This document shows positions 1 to 8,708 of a DNA stretch of 64,000 nucleotides, piece after piece. The number at the start of each line of letters is the position of its first letter. Within the stretch, counting starts at the first letter, position 1. The DNA is from Streptomyces olindensis (GTDB taxonomy: Bacteria > Actinomycetota > Actinomycetes > Streptomycetales > Streptomycetaceae), in NCBI GenBank assembly GCA_000696115.1, contig JJOH01000098.1, forward strand, positions 203,872 through 267,871, written 5' to 3'. The notes under the pieces were generated by a model. That model was given only the letters and a program-made list of their open reading frames with translations, was not told the DNA's origin and made no database searches. Made by a program: the position numbers and the translations under genes.

Positions 1-111
1 CGAGCGGCGGCGGGCGCACGCGCAGGGGCGAGCCTCAGCCTCAACGGCAGCCGCAGCCTCGGTCGTCGTGGTGCCCCCGGCGCATCCACAGGAGTTCGCG
101 CGCAACCTCAC
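1..111 (-). CDS. 5' end of an unidentified gene, running off the left edge
   Basis: An open frame starts with GTG at 111-109, overlapping the TGA stop of the upstream inositol-phosphate-synthase-like gene (GTGA overlap), and stays open to the window edge (37 codons). The overlap suggests translational coupling in one operon. The visible residues are rich in Ala, Glu, Cys and Arg and give no recognisable domain. In actinobacteria this kind of synthase gene often sits in the ebo cluster next to a UbiA-family prenyltransferase, so that is a possible identity, but this is inference only. Confidence 0.4.
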   Translation of the reverse strand, partial: MRLRANSCGCAGGTTTTEAAAAVEAEARPCACARRRS

Positions 112-1298
112 AGCGCTTCTCCCGATGTGTCGGACCCCTCACCCGGCCGCGCTCCCCCGCCCCCGCCCTCTCCCCCGGCCTGCCCCAGGCCGCGCCCGAA
201 CCGGACCAGTGCCTCGTACTGCTCGGACAAGCCCGCGGGCCCCTCCCCCACCGGGTCCTTGAAGTAGAACCCGAGAGCGCCGAGCGGGCCGGACAGGCCC
301 GTTTCGTGGGCGCGGGCGGTGAGGCGGGCGAGGTCGAGCACCAGGGGCGCGGCGAGCGCCGAGTCGCAGCCCTGCCAGATGGTCTGGAGGATCATGCGGG
401 TGCCGAGGAAGCCGTCGAAGGCGATGTGGTCCCAGGCGGTCTTCCAGTCGCCGAGGGCGGGGACGTCGTCGATGTGGACCTCGCCCTCGGGGACGCTGCC
501 GAGGGTGTCGGCGAGGACGCGTTCCTTGCCGGCGTTCTTCGCCGCCGCGGCGGCCGGGTCGGCGAGGGCGGCGCCGTCTCCGCCGCCGAGCAGGTTCGTG
601 CCGGACCAGGCCCGCACGTGCAGGGCCCGCTGGGCGAACATGGGGCCCAGCACGGCCCGCAGCAGGGTCTGCCCGGTCTTGCCGTCGCGGCCGGCGTGGG
701 GCAGTCCGCTGTGTTCGGCCTCGCGGGCGGCGACGGGGTGGTGCATGCCCTCGGAGGGGGTGAAGTTGACGTAGGGGCAACCCGCGCGCAGGGCCGCCAG
801 GGCGTACAGGGTGCTGGCCGGCAGCGGGGCGCCGGGGCCCTGGGAGGCGGGTTCGGTGGAGGCGACGTTCACCACCACGGTCCGCTCCAGCGCGTGCCGG
901 CGCGTGAAGTCGCGGATGTCGTGGGCGAAGGCCGTGATCAGGTCGGCCTCGCTGCGGGTGTCCCCGGGTGTGGGGCCGCCGGGCCGGATCTCCCGGTCGG
1001 CGGCGGCGAGTTCCGCGGCGACGGCGGTCGCGACGCCGGGGGGCAGGACGCCGCCGGCGGTCAGGGTCTCGGCGCGTTTGGGCAGGGGGCAGTCGAGGGT
1101 GTCGTGGCCGCCGAAGACGAGGTCGGACAGGGCGGGAAGGCCGCTGTCGGTGAAGGCGGGGGTCTCGGTCACCATGCCGGTGGGCGGGTGCAGCCCCGCG
1201 GTGACGGCGGCGCACCCCGTGACGACGGTGGTGGCGACGGAGCCTCGGGCTCCGATCAGCCACACACCCACACGGGGTCGGGAGAGGGACGCGGACAT
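108..1298 (-). CDS. Inositol-3-phosphate synthase family protein
   Basis: 396 aa. The N-terminus carries a Rossmann fold with the glycine-rich loop VWLIGARGSVATTVVTG (about residues 12-28). Further family landmarks are VNVASTEP, NFTPSEGMHHPV and SGTNLLGGGDG, the last in the substrate-binding half. The family converts glucose 6-phosphate to inositol 1-phosphate using NAD, but this divergent actinobacterial branch is usually found outside primary inositol synthesis, so the true substrate is open. AGGAGG lies 7 nt before the ATG at 1298. It is preceded by a terminator on the same strand and followed by a coupled gene at the left edge. Cytosolic; no signal peptide. Confidence 0.8.
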   Translation of the reverse strand: MSASLSRPRVGVWLIGARGSVATTVVTGCAAVTAGLHPPTGMVTETPAFTDSGLPALSDLVFGGHDTLDCPLPKRAETLTAGGVLPPGVATAVAAELAAADREIRPGGPTPGDTRSEADLITAFAHDIRDFTRRHALERTVVVNVASTEPASQGPGAPLPASTLYALAALRAGCPYVNFTPSEGMHHPVAAREAEHSGLPHAGRDGKTGQTLLRAVLGPMFAQRALHVRAWSGTNLLGGGDGAALADPAAAAAKNAGKERVLADTLGSVPEGEVHIDDVPALGDWKTAWDHIAFDGFLGTRMILQTIWQGCDSALAAPLVLDLARLTARAHETGLSGPLGALGFYFKDPVGEGPAGLSEQYEALVRFGRGLGQAGGEGGGGGARPGEGSDTSGEAL

Positions 1299-1342
1299 GG
1301 GCAGCCTCCTGGTCGTGCGCGAACCCGGGGGGAGGGGGGAGA

Positions 1343-1376
1343 CGGCGGGCGGGGGTCCGGCGTCCCCCGCCCGCCG
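1343..1376 (-). terminator. Hairpin after the ThuA/DUF1080 gene
   Basis: A perfect 13-bp inverted repeat (arms 1343-1355 and 1364-1376, CGGCGGGCGGGGG and its complement) with an 8-nt loop lies directly after the stop codon of the large secreted-protein gene. It probably separates that gene from the inositol-synthase-like gene. Confidence 0.7.
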
Positions 1377-1380
1377 CCGT

Positions 1381-4300
1381 TCACTGGCCCTGGACGGGCA
1401 GTTCCTTGAGCTGGATGTTGCGGAAGGAGACCTGGTCGTCGGCGCCGTGGTTCTGCAGGCCGATGTAGCCGTCGGTCAGGCTCCGCTGCGGGTCCTTGTT
1501 GGTGAAGTCGTTGATCTTGACTCCGTTGAGGAACACCTGGAGGCGTTCGCCCTGGACCTTGATCTCGTAGGAGTTCCACTGGCCGGGCGGCCGCAGAACC
1601 TGGTCACGCGCCTTGATGTTGGCCGACTTGAAGGAGTAGACGGAGCCCGTGGTGCGGTCGGGCGCGTCCGTGGCGTCGATCTGGATCTCGTAGCCCTTGT
1701 TCACCGCGGACCAGGGGTCGTCGGAGGCCGGGAAGCCCACGAAGATCCCGGAGTTGTCGTCGCCCCGCATCTTCCAGTCGAGCTTGAGTGAGTACGACTT
1801 CAGCTCCTTGGCCTGGTACCAGAGCAGGCCCATGCCGCCCTCGGTCTCCATCACGCCGTCCTTGACGACGAACGTGCCGGGGCCGGCCTGCTTCCAGCCG
1901 TCCAGGGTCTGGCCGTTGAAGATCTTCCGGTAGTCCTTGCTCGGCTTGCAGTCCGCCTTCACCTGGCCGGTGGCGTACTGCAGGCCGCCGAGCAAGTGGG
2001 CGCGGAAGGCTTCCTCGGCGTAGGACTCCTTGGTGTGACCGCCACCGGTGTAGAAGGAGCGGCCGCCGCCGTAGCTCTGGCACCAGGCGATCGGGTGGTC
2101 GCCCTTCATGGTGCCGCCCTGGCAGGTGGTCTCGTCCAGGGTGGCGAGGACCTTGGCCTGCTCGCGCGGGTTGGTGCGGTAGTTGTACCACTCGTCGGTG
2201 CGCTCCCAGGCGTCGTCCAGGTGCGCGGTCGACGGGTGGTCGTGGTCCTCGACGCGGACGGTGGCCTTCTGGATGGCCGGGTGCGAGTGGAAGTAGGCGC
2301 CGACGAGGCCGCCGTAGAACTCCCAGTCGTACTCGGTGTCGGCCGCCGCGTGGATGCCCATGTAGCCACCGCCGCCCGCCACGTAGTCCTCGAACGCCTT
2401 CTGCTGCTCGGCGTTGAGCACGTCGCCGGTGGTGGACAGGAAGGCCACCGCGTCGTACTTGGCGAGGTTGGTGGTGGTGAACTGCCGGGCCTCCTCGGTG
2501 GCGTCGACCGTGATGCCGGCGGGGCCGCCGAGTTCCTTCAGCGCGGCGATGCCGGCCGGGATGGAGTCGTGGCGGAAGCCGGCGGTCTTGGAGAAGACCA
2601 GGACCTTCTTGCCGTTCTTGAACGGTTCCTTGGAGAACTCGAAGTCGTCCACGTCGAACAGCGCGCCCTCGCCGCCCTTGAAGACCAGGTAGATGTCGGT
2701 GGTCTTCTTCGGCAGGGACCGCAGCGGCACGTCGACGTTCTGGAACGTCTCCCAGCCGCCGGTCGGCGGGATGTAGGCCGAGCCGTGCAGCGGTCCCTCG
2801 GGCGAGCCGGTACGCAGCTCGACGAAGCCGCCCGCGCCGCCGGAGGAGGCCCGCACGGTCATCTTCTTCTGGCCGTCGAACCGGTAGGGGGTGAAGGAGA
2901 TCCAGTCGCCGTCGTCGATGTCGCCGACGGTCTTGCCGCCGTTGGCGCCGGTCTTGTCGATGACGGACACGCCCGACTGGGTGGTGAAGTGCTCGCCCTG
3001 GCGGTGCAGCGGCTGCAGGACGGTGCGGGCGGTGCCCGTCAGCTCCTCCTGGCCGTTCGCGCCGCCGTCGGTGTAGGCGGCGCCGACGACGCCGTAGATG
3101 TTGGCGTTGGGGTCGTGGCCGCCGTCACCGGGGGGCGGCTTCAGAGTGCCCTCGCAGCCCATCTCGCTGGTCAGCTCGTGGGCGTGGGAGTCGTGGCCGA
3201 GGCTGTAGACGACCTTGACCTTGGAGCAGTCGACGGTCTCCTCGGGGTCGGTGACGGTCACCTTGAACGGCACGGGCTCGCCGAACTCGGCCAGGCTGCC
3301 GTTGCCCGGGATGTCGATCCGCACCTTGGGCTCGGTGTTGCCGACCACGATCCGGACGCTGGCGTTGCCGGTGTTGCCCTCGGGGTCCTTGGCGGTGAAG
3401 GTGGCGCTGTAGGTGCCGACCTTCTTGTACCGGTGGGTGGGGTTGAGGCCCTCGCCCTTGGTGCCGTCGCCGAAGTCCCAGCTGTAGGTGAGGTTCGTGG
3501 AGTCGGCGTCCTTGGCGGAGCCGGTGAAGGTGACCTTCAGGCCGGCCGCTCCGGACGTCTTGTCGGCGCTCACCTCGGCGATCGGGGAGAAGCCGTCCTC
3601 GGCGTTCTCGATCCGGTACAGCGCGGAGTGCTCGTCGCCCTGGAACCAGGAGACGCCGTAGTCGAGGACGTACAGGGCGCCGTCGGGGCCGAACTCCATG
3701 TCCATGATCTGGGTGCCGGTCCACGGGAAGTCGTTGATCTTCGCGACGGACCCGTCGTCGTTCTGCTCGATCCGCTTGATCCAGCGGCGGCCGAACTCAC
3801 CGGCGAAGAAGTCGCCGTCGTAGGCCTCGGGGAACTTCACGCTGGAGTCGAGCTCGGGGTCGTAGCGGTAGACCGGGCCGGCCATCGGGGACTCGGAGCC
3901 GGTGCCGAACTCGGGCACGGAGCCGTCGTCGTACGGGATCCAGGCGGCCTGCGCGGGCGGCAGGTCGACCAGGCCCGTGTTGTGCGGGGAGGTGTTCTTC
4001 GGGGCGGCGCAGTCGAACGTCTCGCCGGACTCCTTGGTGGCGAAGTCGTAGTCGACGTAGGCGTCGTTGTTCCCGGTGCAGAACGGCCAGCCGAAGTTGG
4101 CCGCCTTGGTCACCTTGGCGAACTCGACCTGTCCGGCCGGGCCGCGCTTGGGGTCGGCGGCGCCCGCGTCGGGGCCGTAGTCACCGACGTAGACGATGCC
4201 CGTCTTGTCGTCGACGCTCATCCGGAACGGGTTGCGGAAGCCCATCGCGTAGATCTCCGGACGGGTCTTCTCGGTGCCCGGGGCGAAGAGGTTGCCCTCC

Positions 4301-5103
4301 GGGATCGTGTAGGAGCCGTCCTCGGCGACCTTGATGCGCAGGATCTTGCCCCGCAGGTCGTTGGTGTTGGCGGAGCTGCGGCGGGCGTCGAAGGCCGGGT
4401 TGCGGTTCGGCCGGTCGTCGATCGGGGTGTAGCCGTCGGAGGCGAACGGGTTGGTGTCGTCGCCGGTCGACAGGTAGAGGTTGCCGTCGGCGTCGAAGTC
4501 GATGTCGCCGCCGACGTGGCAGCAGGTGCCGCGGGAGGCCGCGACGTCGATGACCTTCTTCTCACTGGCCAGGTTCAGGGTGCCGTTGGCGTTCAGCGTG
4601 AAGCGGGAGAGACGGTTGACGCCGTCGAACTTCTTGAAGTCCTCGGCGGTGCCGGTCTCCGGTGCGTCGCCCGCGGGGGTGTCGAGCGGCGGGGCGTAGT
4701 ACAGGTAGATCGCCCGGTTGTTCTTGAAGTCGGGGTCGACGGCGACGCCCTGGAGGCCTTCCTCGTCGTGGGTGTAGACGGGGATCTTGCCGGCGACCTT
4801 GGTGACGCCGCCCTGGTCCGTGCGGCGCAGCGTGCCGTCGCGCGAGGTGTGCAGGACGCTGCGGTCCGGGAGCACGGCGAGCGACATCGGCTCGCCCATC
4901 TCGGGTTCGCCCTTGGCGAGCGGCACCTGCTGGAACTGCCCCTCGGCGGCCGCCGGTTCGTCGTGCTCCGGGTGACCGGGGTGGGCGCCGGCGACGGTGG
5001 CCGGGGTGCCCACGGCCAGGAGCAGACCGGTGAACAGGGCGATGGTGGTGCGCAGTTTGGAGCGTCTGGGGGTGCGGGTGCTTCTGAGGCTGGTTCTGTG
5101 CAC
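1381..5103 (-). CDS. Secreted multidomain sugar dehydrogenase / ThuA / 3-keto-disaccharide hydrolase protein
   Basis: 1240 aa. A signal peptide (TTIALFTGLLLAVGTPATVAGA) is followed by a glucose/sorbosone-dehydrogenase beta-propeller (about 54-500), a PKD domain with the WDFGDG motif (511-588), a linker beta domain, a CBM6-like module (700-825), a ThuA domain (832-1048, KTAGFRHDSIP and GGYMGIHAAADTEYDW) and a C-terminal DUF1080 / 3-keto-disaccharide hydrolase domain (1053-1240, IFNGQTLDGW and NSGIFVGFP). GTG at 5103 is preferred because GGAGGG lies just upstream; an ATG further upstream would put 36 extra residues before the signal peptide. It sits alone between two terminators with a palindromic operator shared with the ROK gene. 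Inferred role: binding, oxidising and cleaving a glycoside outside the cell. Which domains are active is not known. Confidence 0.85.
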   Translation of the reverse strand: MHRTSLRSTRTPRRSKLRTTIALFTGLLLAVGTPATVAGAHPGHPEHDEPAAAEGQFQQVPLAKGEPEMGEPMSLAVLPDRSVLHTSRDGTLRRTDQGGVTKVAGKIPVYTHDEEGLQGVAVDPDFKNNRAIYLYYAPPLDTPAGDAPETGTAEDFKKFDGVNRLSRFTLNANGTLNLASEKKVIDVAASRGTCCHVGGDIDFDADGNLYLSTGDDTNPFASDGYTPIDDRPNRNPAFDARRSSANTNDLRGKILRIKVAEDGSYTIPEGNLFAPGTEKTRPEIYAMGFRNPFRMSVDDKTGIVYVGDYGPDAGAADPKRGPAGQVEFAKVTKAANFGWPFCTGNNDAYVDYDFATKESGETFDCAAPKNTSPHNTGLVDLPPAQAAWIPYDDGSVPEFGTGSESPMAGPVYRYDPELDSSVKFPEAYDGDFFAGEFGRRWIKRIEQNDDGSVAKINDFPWTGTQIMDMEFGPDGALYVLDYGVSWFQGDEHSALYRIENAEDGFSPIAEVSADKTSGAAGLKVTFTGSAKDADSTNLTYSWDFGDGTKGEGLNPTHRYKKVGTYSATFTAKDPEGNTGNASVRIVVGNTEPKVRIDIPGNGSLAEFGEPVPFKVTVTDPEETVDCSKVKVVYSLGHDSHAHELTSEMGCEGTLKPPPGDGGHDPNANIYGVVGAAYTDGGANGQEELTGTARTVLQPLHRQGEHFTTQSGVSVIDKTGANGGKTVGDIDDGDWISFTPYRFDGQKKMTVRASSGGAGGFVELRTGSPEGPLHGSAYIPPTGGWETFQNVDVPLRSLPKKTTDIYLVFKGGEGALFDVDDFEFSKEPFKNGKKVLVFSKTAGFRHDSIPAGIAALKELGGPAGITVDATEEARQFTTTNLAKYDAVAFLSTTGDVLNAEQQKAFEDYVAGGGGYMGIHAAADTEYDWEFYGGLVGAYFHSHPAIQKATVRVEDHDHPSTAHLDDAWERTDEWYNYRTNPREQAKVLATLDETTCQGGTMKGDHPIAWCQSYGGGRSFYTGGGHTKESYAEEAFRAHLLGGLQYATGQVKADCKPSKDYRKIFNGQTLDGWKQAGPGTFVVKDGVMETEGGMGLLWYQAKELKSYSLKLDWKMRGDDNSGIFVGFPASDDPWSAVNKGYEIQIDATDAPDRTTGSVYSFKSANIKARDQVLRPPGQWNSYEIKVQGERLQVFLNGVKINDFTNKDPQRSLTDGYIGLQNHGADDQVSFRNIQLKELPVQGQ

Positions 5104-5266
5104 GAAGTCCCTCCGGGAACGGGTGGGCCGTACGGGTGGGTACGAAGACGTGCGGTGCGGACGCCGGGGTGCGCCGTCACCCCGGAGGTGCGTGTGTCCT
5201 GAACACTTCAAGGACGGTAACCGCGTCCGTCCGGGGCGAACACCCCTTGTGCCAGGATCGGTTCAG

Positions 5267-5289
5267 CTTTCTCCCAGCACAGGACAAAG
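5267..5289. promoter_or_regulatory. Palindromic operator, copy 1 (upstream of the secreted ThuA/DUF1080 gene)
   Basis: A 23-bp imperfect palindrome CTTTCTCC-N7-GGACAAAG lies about 165 bp before the GTG of the secreted multidomain gene. The same CTTTNTCC-N7-GGACAAAG arrangement recurs upstream of the ROK repressor gene at 12650-12672, which makes it a strong candidate ROK-protein binding site. Confidence 0.65.
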
Positions 5290-5302
5290 CGGTGTCCGGG
5301 CA

Positions 5303-5347
5303 GGTCGGAGTCGGGACCGGCAGGGGTGCCGGTCCCGGTCCCCGACC
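5303..5347 (-). terminator. Hairpin after the sugar isomerase/epimerase gene
   Basis: Inner arms GGGACCGGCA (5313-5322) and TGCCGGTCCC (5327-5336) with a GGGG loop are extended by outer pairing of GGTCGG with CCCGACC. It lies just past the stop of the isomerase gene and would end the ROK-to-isomerase transcript. Confidence 0.6.
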
Positions 5348-5364
5348 TGGGCCGGGTGTGCGGT

Positions 5365-6363
5365 TCAGCTGTTGAACGCGGCGTCGAAGGACGCGCTGGG
5401 CGGCTCGAAGTCGAAGGCCTTGAGGCGGGTCAGCGCCTCGGGCGCCCCCTGGAGCCGGTCCATGCCGGCGTCCTCCCATTCGACGGAGATCGGGCCCTGG
5501 TAGTCGATGGACCGCAGCATCCGGAAGACGTCCTCCCAGGGGACGTCGCCGTGCCCGGCGGAGACGAAGTCCCAGCCGCGCCGCGGGTCGCCCCAGGGCA
5601 GGTGGGAGCCGAGCCGGCCGTTGCGTCCGTCGAGGCGCTTGCGGGCCTCCTTGCAGTCGACGTGGTAGATGCGGTCGCGGAAGTCCCACAGGAAGCCGAC
5701 CGGGTCGAGGTCCTGCCACACGAAGTGCGAGGGGTCGAAGTTGAGGCCGAAGGCGGGGCGCCGGTCGACGGCTTCGAGGGCTTTCTGGGTGGTCCAGTAG
5801 TCGTAGGCGATCTCGCTGGGGTGGACCTCGTGTGCGAACCGCACGCCCTCGGCGTCGAAGACGTCGAGGATCGGGTTCCAGCGGTCGGCGAAGTCCTGGT
5901 AGCCGCGTTCGATCATCGCGTCGGGCGCGGGCGGGAACATGGCGACGAGGTGCCAGATGGCGGAGCCGGTGAAGCCGATGACGGTGTCGACGCCGAAGGC
6001 GGCCGCGGCCCGCGCGGTGTCCTTCATGCGCTCGGCGGCCCGCTGCCTGACTCCCTCCGCGTCTCCGTCGCCCCAGACCGCGTCCGGCAGGATCGCCTGG
6101 TGGCGTTCGTCGATGATGGCGTCGCAGACGGCCTGGCCGACCAGGTGGTTGGAGATCGCCCAGCACTTCAGGCCGTACTTGTCGAGGAGGGCCCGGCGAC
6201 CGTCGAGGTACCCCGGATCGGACAATGCCTTGTCGACTTCGAAGTGGTCTCCCCAGCAGGCGAGTTCGAGGCCGTCGTAGCCGAAGTCGCGGGCCAGGCG
6301 GCAGACCTCCTCCAGGGGCAGGTCCGCCCACTGGCCGGTGAAGAGCGTGAAGGTGCGCGGCAT
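5365..6363 (-). CDS. Sugar phosphate isomerase/epimerase (xylose isomerase-like TIM barrel)
   Basis: 332 aa. The protein starts MPRTFTLFTGQWADLPLEEV and shows the AP-endonuclease-2/xylose-isomerase barrel. Probable metal ligands are in AHEVHPSEI (Glu), NFDPSHFVW (Asp), HVDCKE, AGHGDVPW (His) and ISVEWED (Glu). The ATG at 6363 is set by AGGAGG 9 nt upstream. It follows the Gfo/Idh oxidoreductase gene by 14 nt in the same operon. Pairs of such isomerases with Gfo/Idh enzymes act on inositols and 3-keto sugars, which fits the DUF1080 protein next door; the exact reaction is not deducible. Cytosolic. Confidence 0.85.
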   Translation of the reverse strand: MPRTFTLFTGQWADLPLEEVCRLARDFGYDGLELACWGDHFEVDKALSDPGYLDGRRALLDKYGLKCWAISNHLVGQAVCDAIIDERHQAILPDAVWGDGDAEGVRQRAAERMKDTARAAAAFGVDTVIGFTGSAIWHLVAMFPPAPDAMIERGYQDFADRWNPILDVFDAEGVRFAHEVHPSEIAYDYWTTQKALEAVDRRPAFGLNFDPSHFVWQDLDPVGFLWDFRDRIYHVDCKEARKRLDGRNGRLGSHLPWGDPRRGWDFVSAGHGDVPWEDVFRMLRSIDYQGPISVEWEDAGMDRLQGAPEALTRLKAFDFEPPSASFDAAFNS

Positions 6364-6377
6364 GGAAAGGGGCCTCC

Positions 6378-7589
6378 TCAGACCGCGATCGGAGTGTAGA
6401 CGGAGTTCTTCTCGGCGCTCTCCTCCACCGCGGCGAGCACCCGCTGCACCTGGAGCCCGTCGGTGAAGGAGGGTTCGGGGCGGCGGCCCTCGGCGATGGC
6501 GTGGACGAGGTCGCGGGCCTGGTGGACGAAGGTGTGCTCGTAGCCGAGGCCGTGGCCCGGCGGCCACCAGGCCTCCAAGTAGGGGTGGTCGGGTTCGGTG
6601 ACGAGGATGCGGCGGAAGCCCGCCTCCGTGCCCGGCTCGGTGCCGTCGTGGAAGGACAGCTCGTTGAGCCGCTCGAGGTCGAAGGCGAGCGAGCCGCGCT
6701 CGCCGTTGAGTTCGATGCGCAGGGCGTTCTTGCGGCCGGTGGCGTAGCGGGTGGCCTCGAAGGTGGCGATGGCACCGGAGGGGAAGCGGGCCGTGAACAG
6801 GGCCGCGTCGTCCACGGTGACCTCGCCCTTGCCGGCGGCCGAGACGGAGGACAGCCCGCTGCTGGCGCCGGTGGGCAGCGGCCGCTCCCGCACGAAGGTC
6901 TCCGTCATGGCGGACACGCCGGCCAGCGGCTCCCCCACGAGGTACTGCGCGAGGTCGATGATGTGCGCGCCCAGGTCGCCGAGCGAGCCCGAGCCGGCCT
7001 GCTCCTTGCGCAGCCGCCAGGTCAGCGGGAACTCGGGGTCGACCAGCCAGTCCTGGAGGTAGGTCACGCGCACGTGCCGCAGCCGGCCGAGCCGGCCCTC
7101 GGCGACCATCCGGCGGGCCTGGGCGGTGGCGGGCACCCGGCGGTAGTTGAAGCCGACCATCGCCACCTGCCCCCGCCGGTACGCCTCCTCGGCCGCCCGG
7201 GCCATCGAGGTGGCCTCCTCGACGGTGTTGGCGAGGGGCTTCTCGCACAGGACGTGTTTGCCGGCCGCGAGGGCCGCGAGGGCGATCTCGGCGTGGCTGT
7301 CGCCGGGGGTGCAGATGTCGACGAGGTCGATGTCGTCCCGGGCGACGAGGGCACGCCAGTCGGTCTCGACGGACGCCCAGCCGTGCCGGTCGGCCGCCGC
7401 CTGCGCGGCGGACCGGTCCCGGCCGCAGATCACGGCCTGCACGGGGTCCAGCGGCAGGTCGAAGACGCGGCCCGCGGTGCGCCAGCCCTGGGAGTGGGCG
7501 GCGCCCATGAAGGCGTAGCCCACCATCCCCACGCGCAGGGGTGGCTTGCCTGCCTCGGTCCCTTCTGGCTGCGCTTGCGGCTGTCCCAT
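6378..7589 (-). CDS. Gfo/Idh/MocA family NAD(P)-dependent oxidoreductase
   Basis: 403 aa. N-terminal Rossmann domain with GMVGYAFMGAAHSQGW and the family motif CEKPLAN (the EKP lysine), followed by the C-terminal alpha/beta dimerisation domain (DLGAHIIDLAQYLVG). The start at MGQPQAQP is chosen because GAGGAGG lies about 9 nt upstream; an earlier in-frame start would add 12 residues. Likely oxidises or reduces a ring hydroxyl/ketone of the imported sugar. Lies between the ABC binding-protein gene (55 nt upstream) and the isomerase gene. Confidence 0.88.
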   Translation of the reverse strand: MGQPQAQPEGTEAGKPPLRVGMVGYAFMGAAHSQGWRTAGRVFDLPLDPVQAVICGRDRSAAQAAADRHGWASVETDWRALVARDDIDLVDICTPGDSHAEIALAALAAGKHVLCEKPLANTVEEATSMARAAEEAYRRGQVAMVGFNYRRVPATAQARRMVAEGRLGRLRHVRVTYLQDWLVDPEFPLTWRLRKEQAGSGSLGDLGAHIIDLAQYLVGEPLAGVSAMTETFVRERPLPTGASSGLSSVSAAGKGEVTVDDAALFTARFPSGAIATFEATRYATGRKNALRIELNGERGSLAFDLERLNELSFHDGTEPGTEAGFRRILVTEPDHPYLEAWWPPGHGLGYEHTFVHQARDLVHAIAEGRRPEPSFTDGLQVQRVLAAVEESAEKNSVYTPIAV

Positions 7590-7644
7590 ACGGGTGTCCT
7601 CCTCGTCCTGGTCGGTGTGGCGCACGTGGGGGGTGCGGGCGGGA

Positions 7645-8691
7645 TCACTTGAAGCCGGTGGGCATGTACTGGTCGACGTTGGTCTTGTCGACGACGGCCG
7701 AGTAGAGCGTGATGGACGCGGGGATCTCGAACTCGGCCATGCCGCCGATGCCCTTGCCCTGGCCGAGGGCGCGGGCCAGGTCGATCGCGGAGGCGGCCAT
7801 GGTCGGCGGGTACAGCACCGTCGCCTTGAGGACGCCGTCGTCCTGCTTGATGGCCTGGAAGGCGGAGAGCGCTCCCGCGCCGCCGACCATCAGGAAGTCG
7901 TCACGTCCGGCCTGCTCGATGGCGCGCAGCGCGCCCACGCCCTGGTCGTCGTCGTGGTTCCACAGCGCGTCGAACCTCGACTGCGCCTGGAGCAGCTGGG
8001 CCATCTTGGCCTGCCCGGACTCCACGGTGAACTCGGCGGCCTGGCGGGCGACCTTCCTGATGTTGGGGTAGTTCTTCAGGGCGTCGTCGAAGCCCTGGGT
8101 GCGCTGCTTGGTGAGCTCCAGGTTGTCGAGGCCCGCGAGTTCGATGACGCGGGCGTTCGCCTTCCCCTTGAGCTTCTCGCCGATGTAGTGGCCGGCGTTG
8201 AGGCCCATGCCGTAGTTGTCGCCGCCGATCCAGCAGCGGTAGGCCTGCGGGGTGTTGAAGATCCGGTCGAGGTTGACGACCGGGATGCCGGCGCGCATCG
8301 CCTTGAGTCCGACCTGGGTGAGGGCCTTGCCGTCGGCGGGGAGCACCACCAGGACGTCGACCTTCTTGTTGATGAGGGTCTCGATCTGGCCGATCTGCTG
8401 GGCGGTGTCGTTGGAGCCCTCGGTGATCTCCAGGGTGACGTCGGAGTACTTCTCGGCGCGGCTCTTGGCGTTGTCGTTGATGGCGTTGAGCCAGCCGTGG
8501 TCGGCCTGCGGTCCGGCGAAGCCGATGGTGACCTGCTTGCCGGGCTTGTCGTCGGCGGCCGGCTGGTTGTTGCCGGCCGGCTCGTCCTTGGAGTCGGACG
8601 GCTCGTTGCTGGTGCACCCCGTGAGGAGGGCACCGGCGGAGACGGCGGCGGCCCCGAAGAGCAGTCCTCTGCGGCTCGTGATCTCTGGCAT
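7645..8691 (-). CDS. Sugar ABC transporter substrate-binding lipoprotein
   Basis: 348 aa. The N-terminus combines a twin-arginine-like SRRGLLFG with the lipobox LLTGC, giving a lipoprotein anchored on the outer face of the membrane. The rest is a ribose/galactose-type periplasmic-binding-protein fold (VTIGFAGPQADHGWLNAINDNA, VLPADGKALTQVGLKAMRAGIPVV broken across the two lobes). GAGGAAAGGG precedes the ATG at 8691. It is the third transport gene after the ATPase and permease, 17 nt past the permease stop, and supplies the substrate specificity of the importer. Substrate probably a monosaccharide or keto-sugar product. Confidence 0.9.
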   Translation of the reverse strand: MPEITSRRGLLFGAAAVSAGALLTGCTSNEPSDSKDEPAGNNQPAADDKPGKQVTIGFAGPQADHGWLNAINDNAKSRAEKYSDVTLEITEGSNDTAQQIGQIETLINKKVDVLVVLPADGKALTQVGLKAMRAGIPVVNLDRIFNTPQAYRCWIGGDNYGMGLNAGHYIGEKLKGKANARVIELAGLDNLELTKQRTQGFDDALKNYPNIRKVARQAAEFTVESGQAKMAQLLQAQSRFDALWNHDDDQGVGALRAIEQAGRDDFLMVGGAGALSAFQAIKQDDGVLKATVLYPPTMAASAIDLARALGQGKGIGGMAEFEIPASITLYSAVVDKTNVDQYMPTGFK

Positions 8692-8708
8692 GGCGGTGAA
8701 CCCTTTCC

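Noticed and set aside
1996..5202. A 1068-codon plus-strand open frame opposite the secreted ThuA/DUF1080 gene
   Set aside because: It is the mirror of a strongly codon-biased GC-rich gene; its translation is Val/Gly/Ala/Asp-rich low-complexity sequence without any domain.
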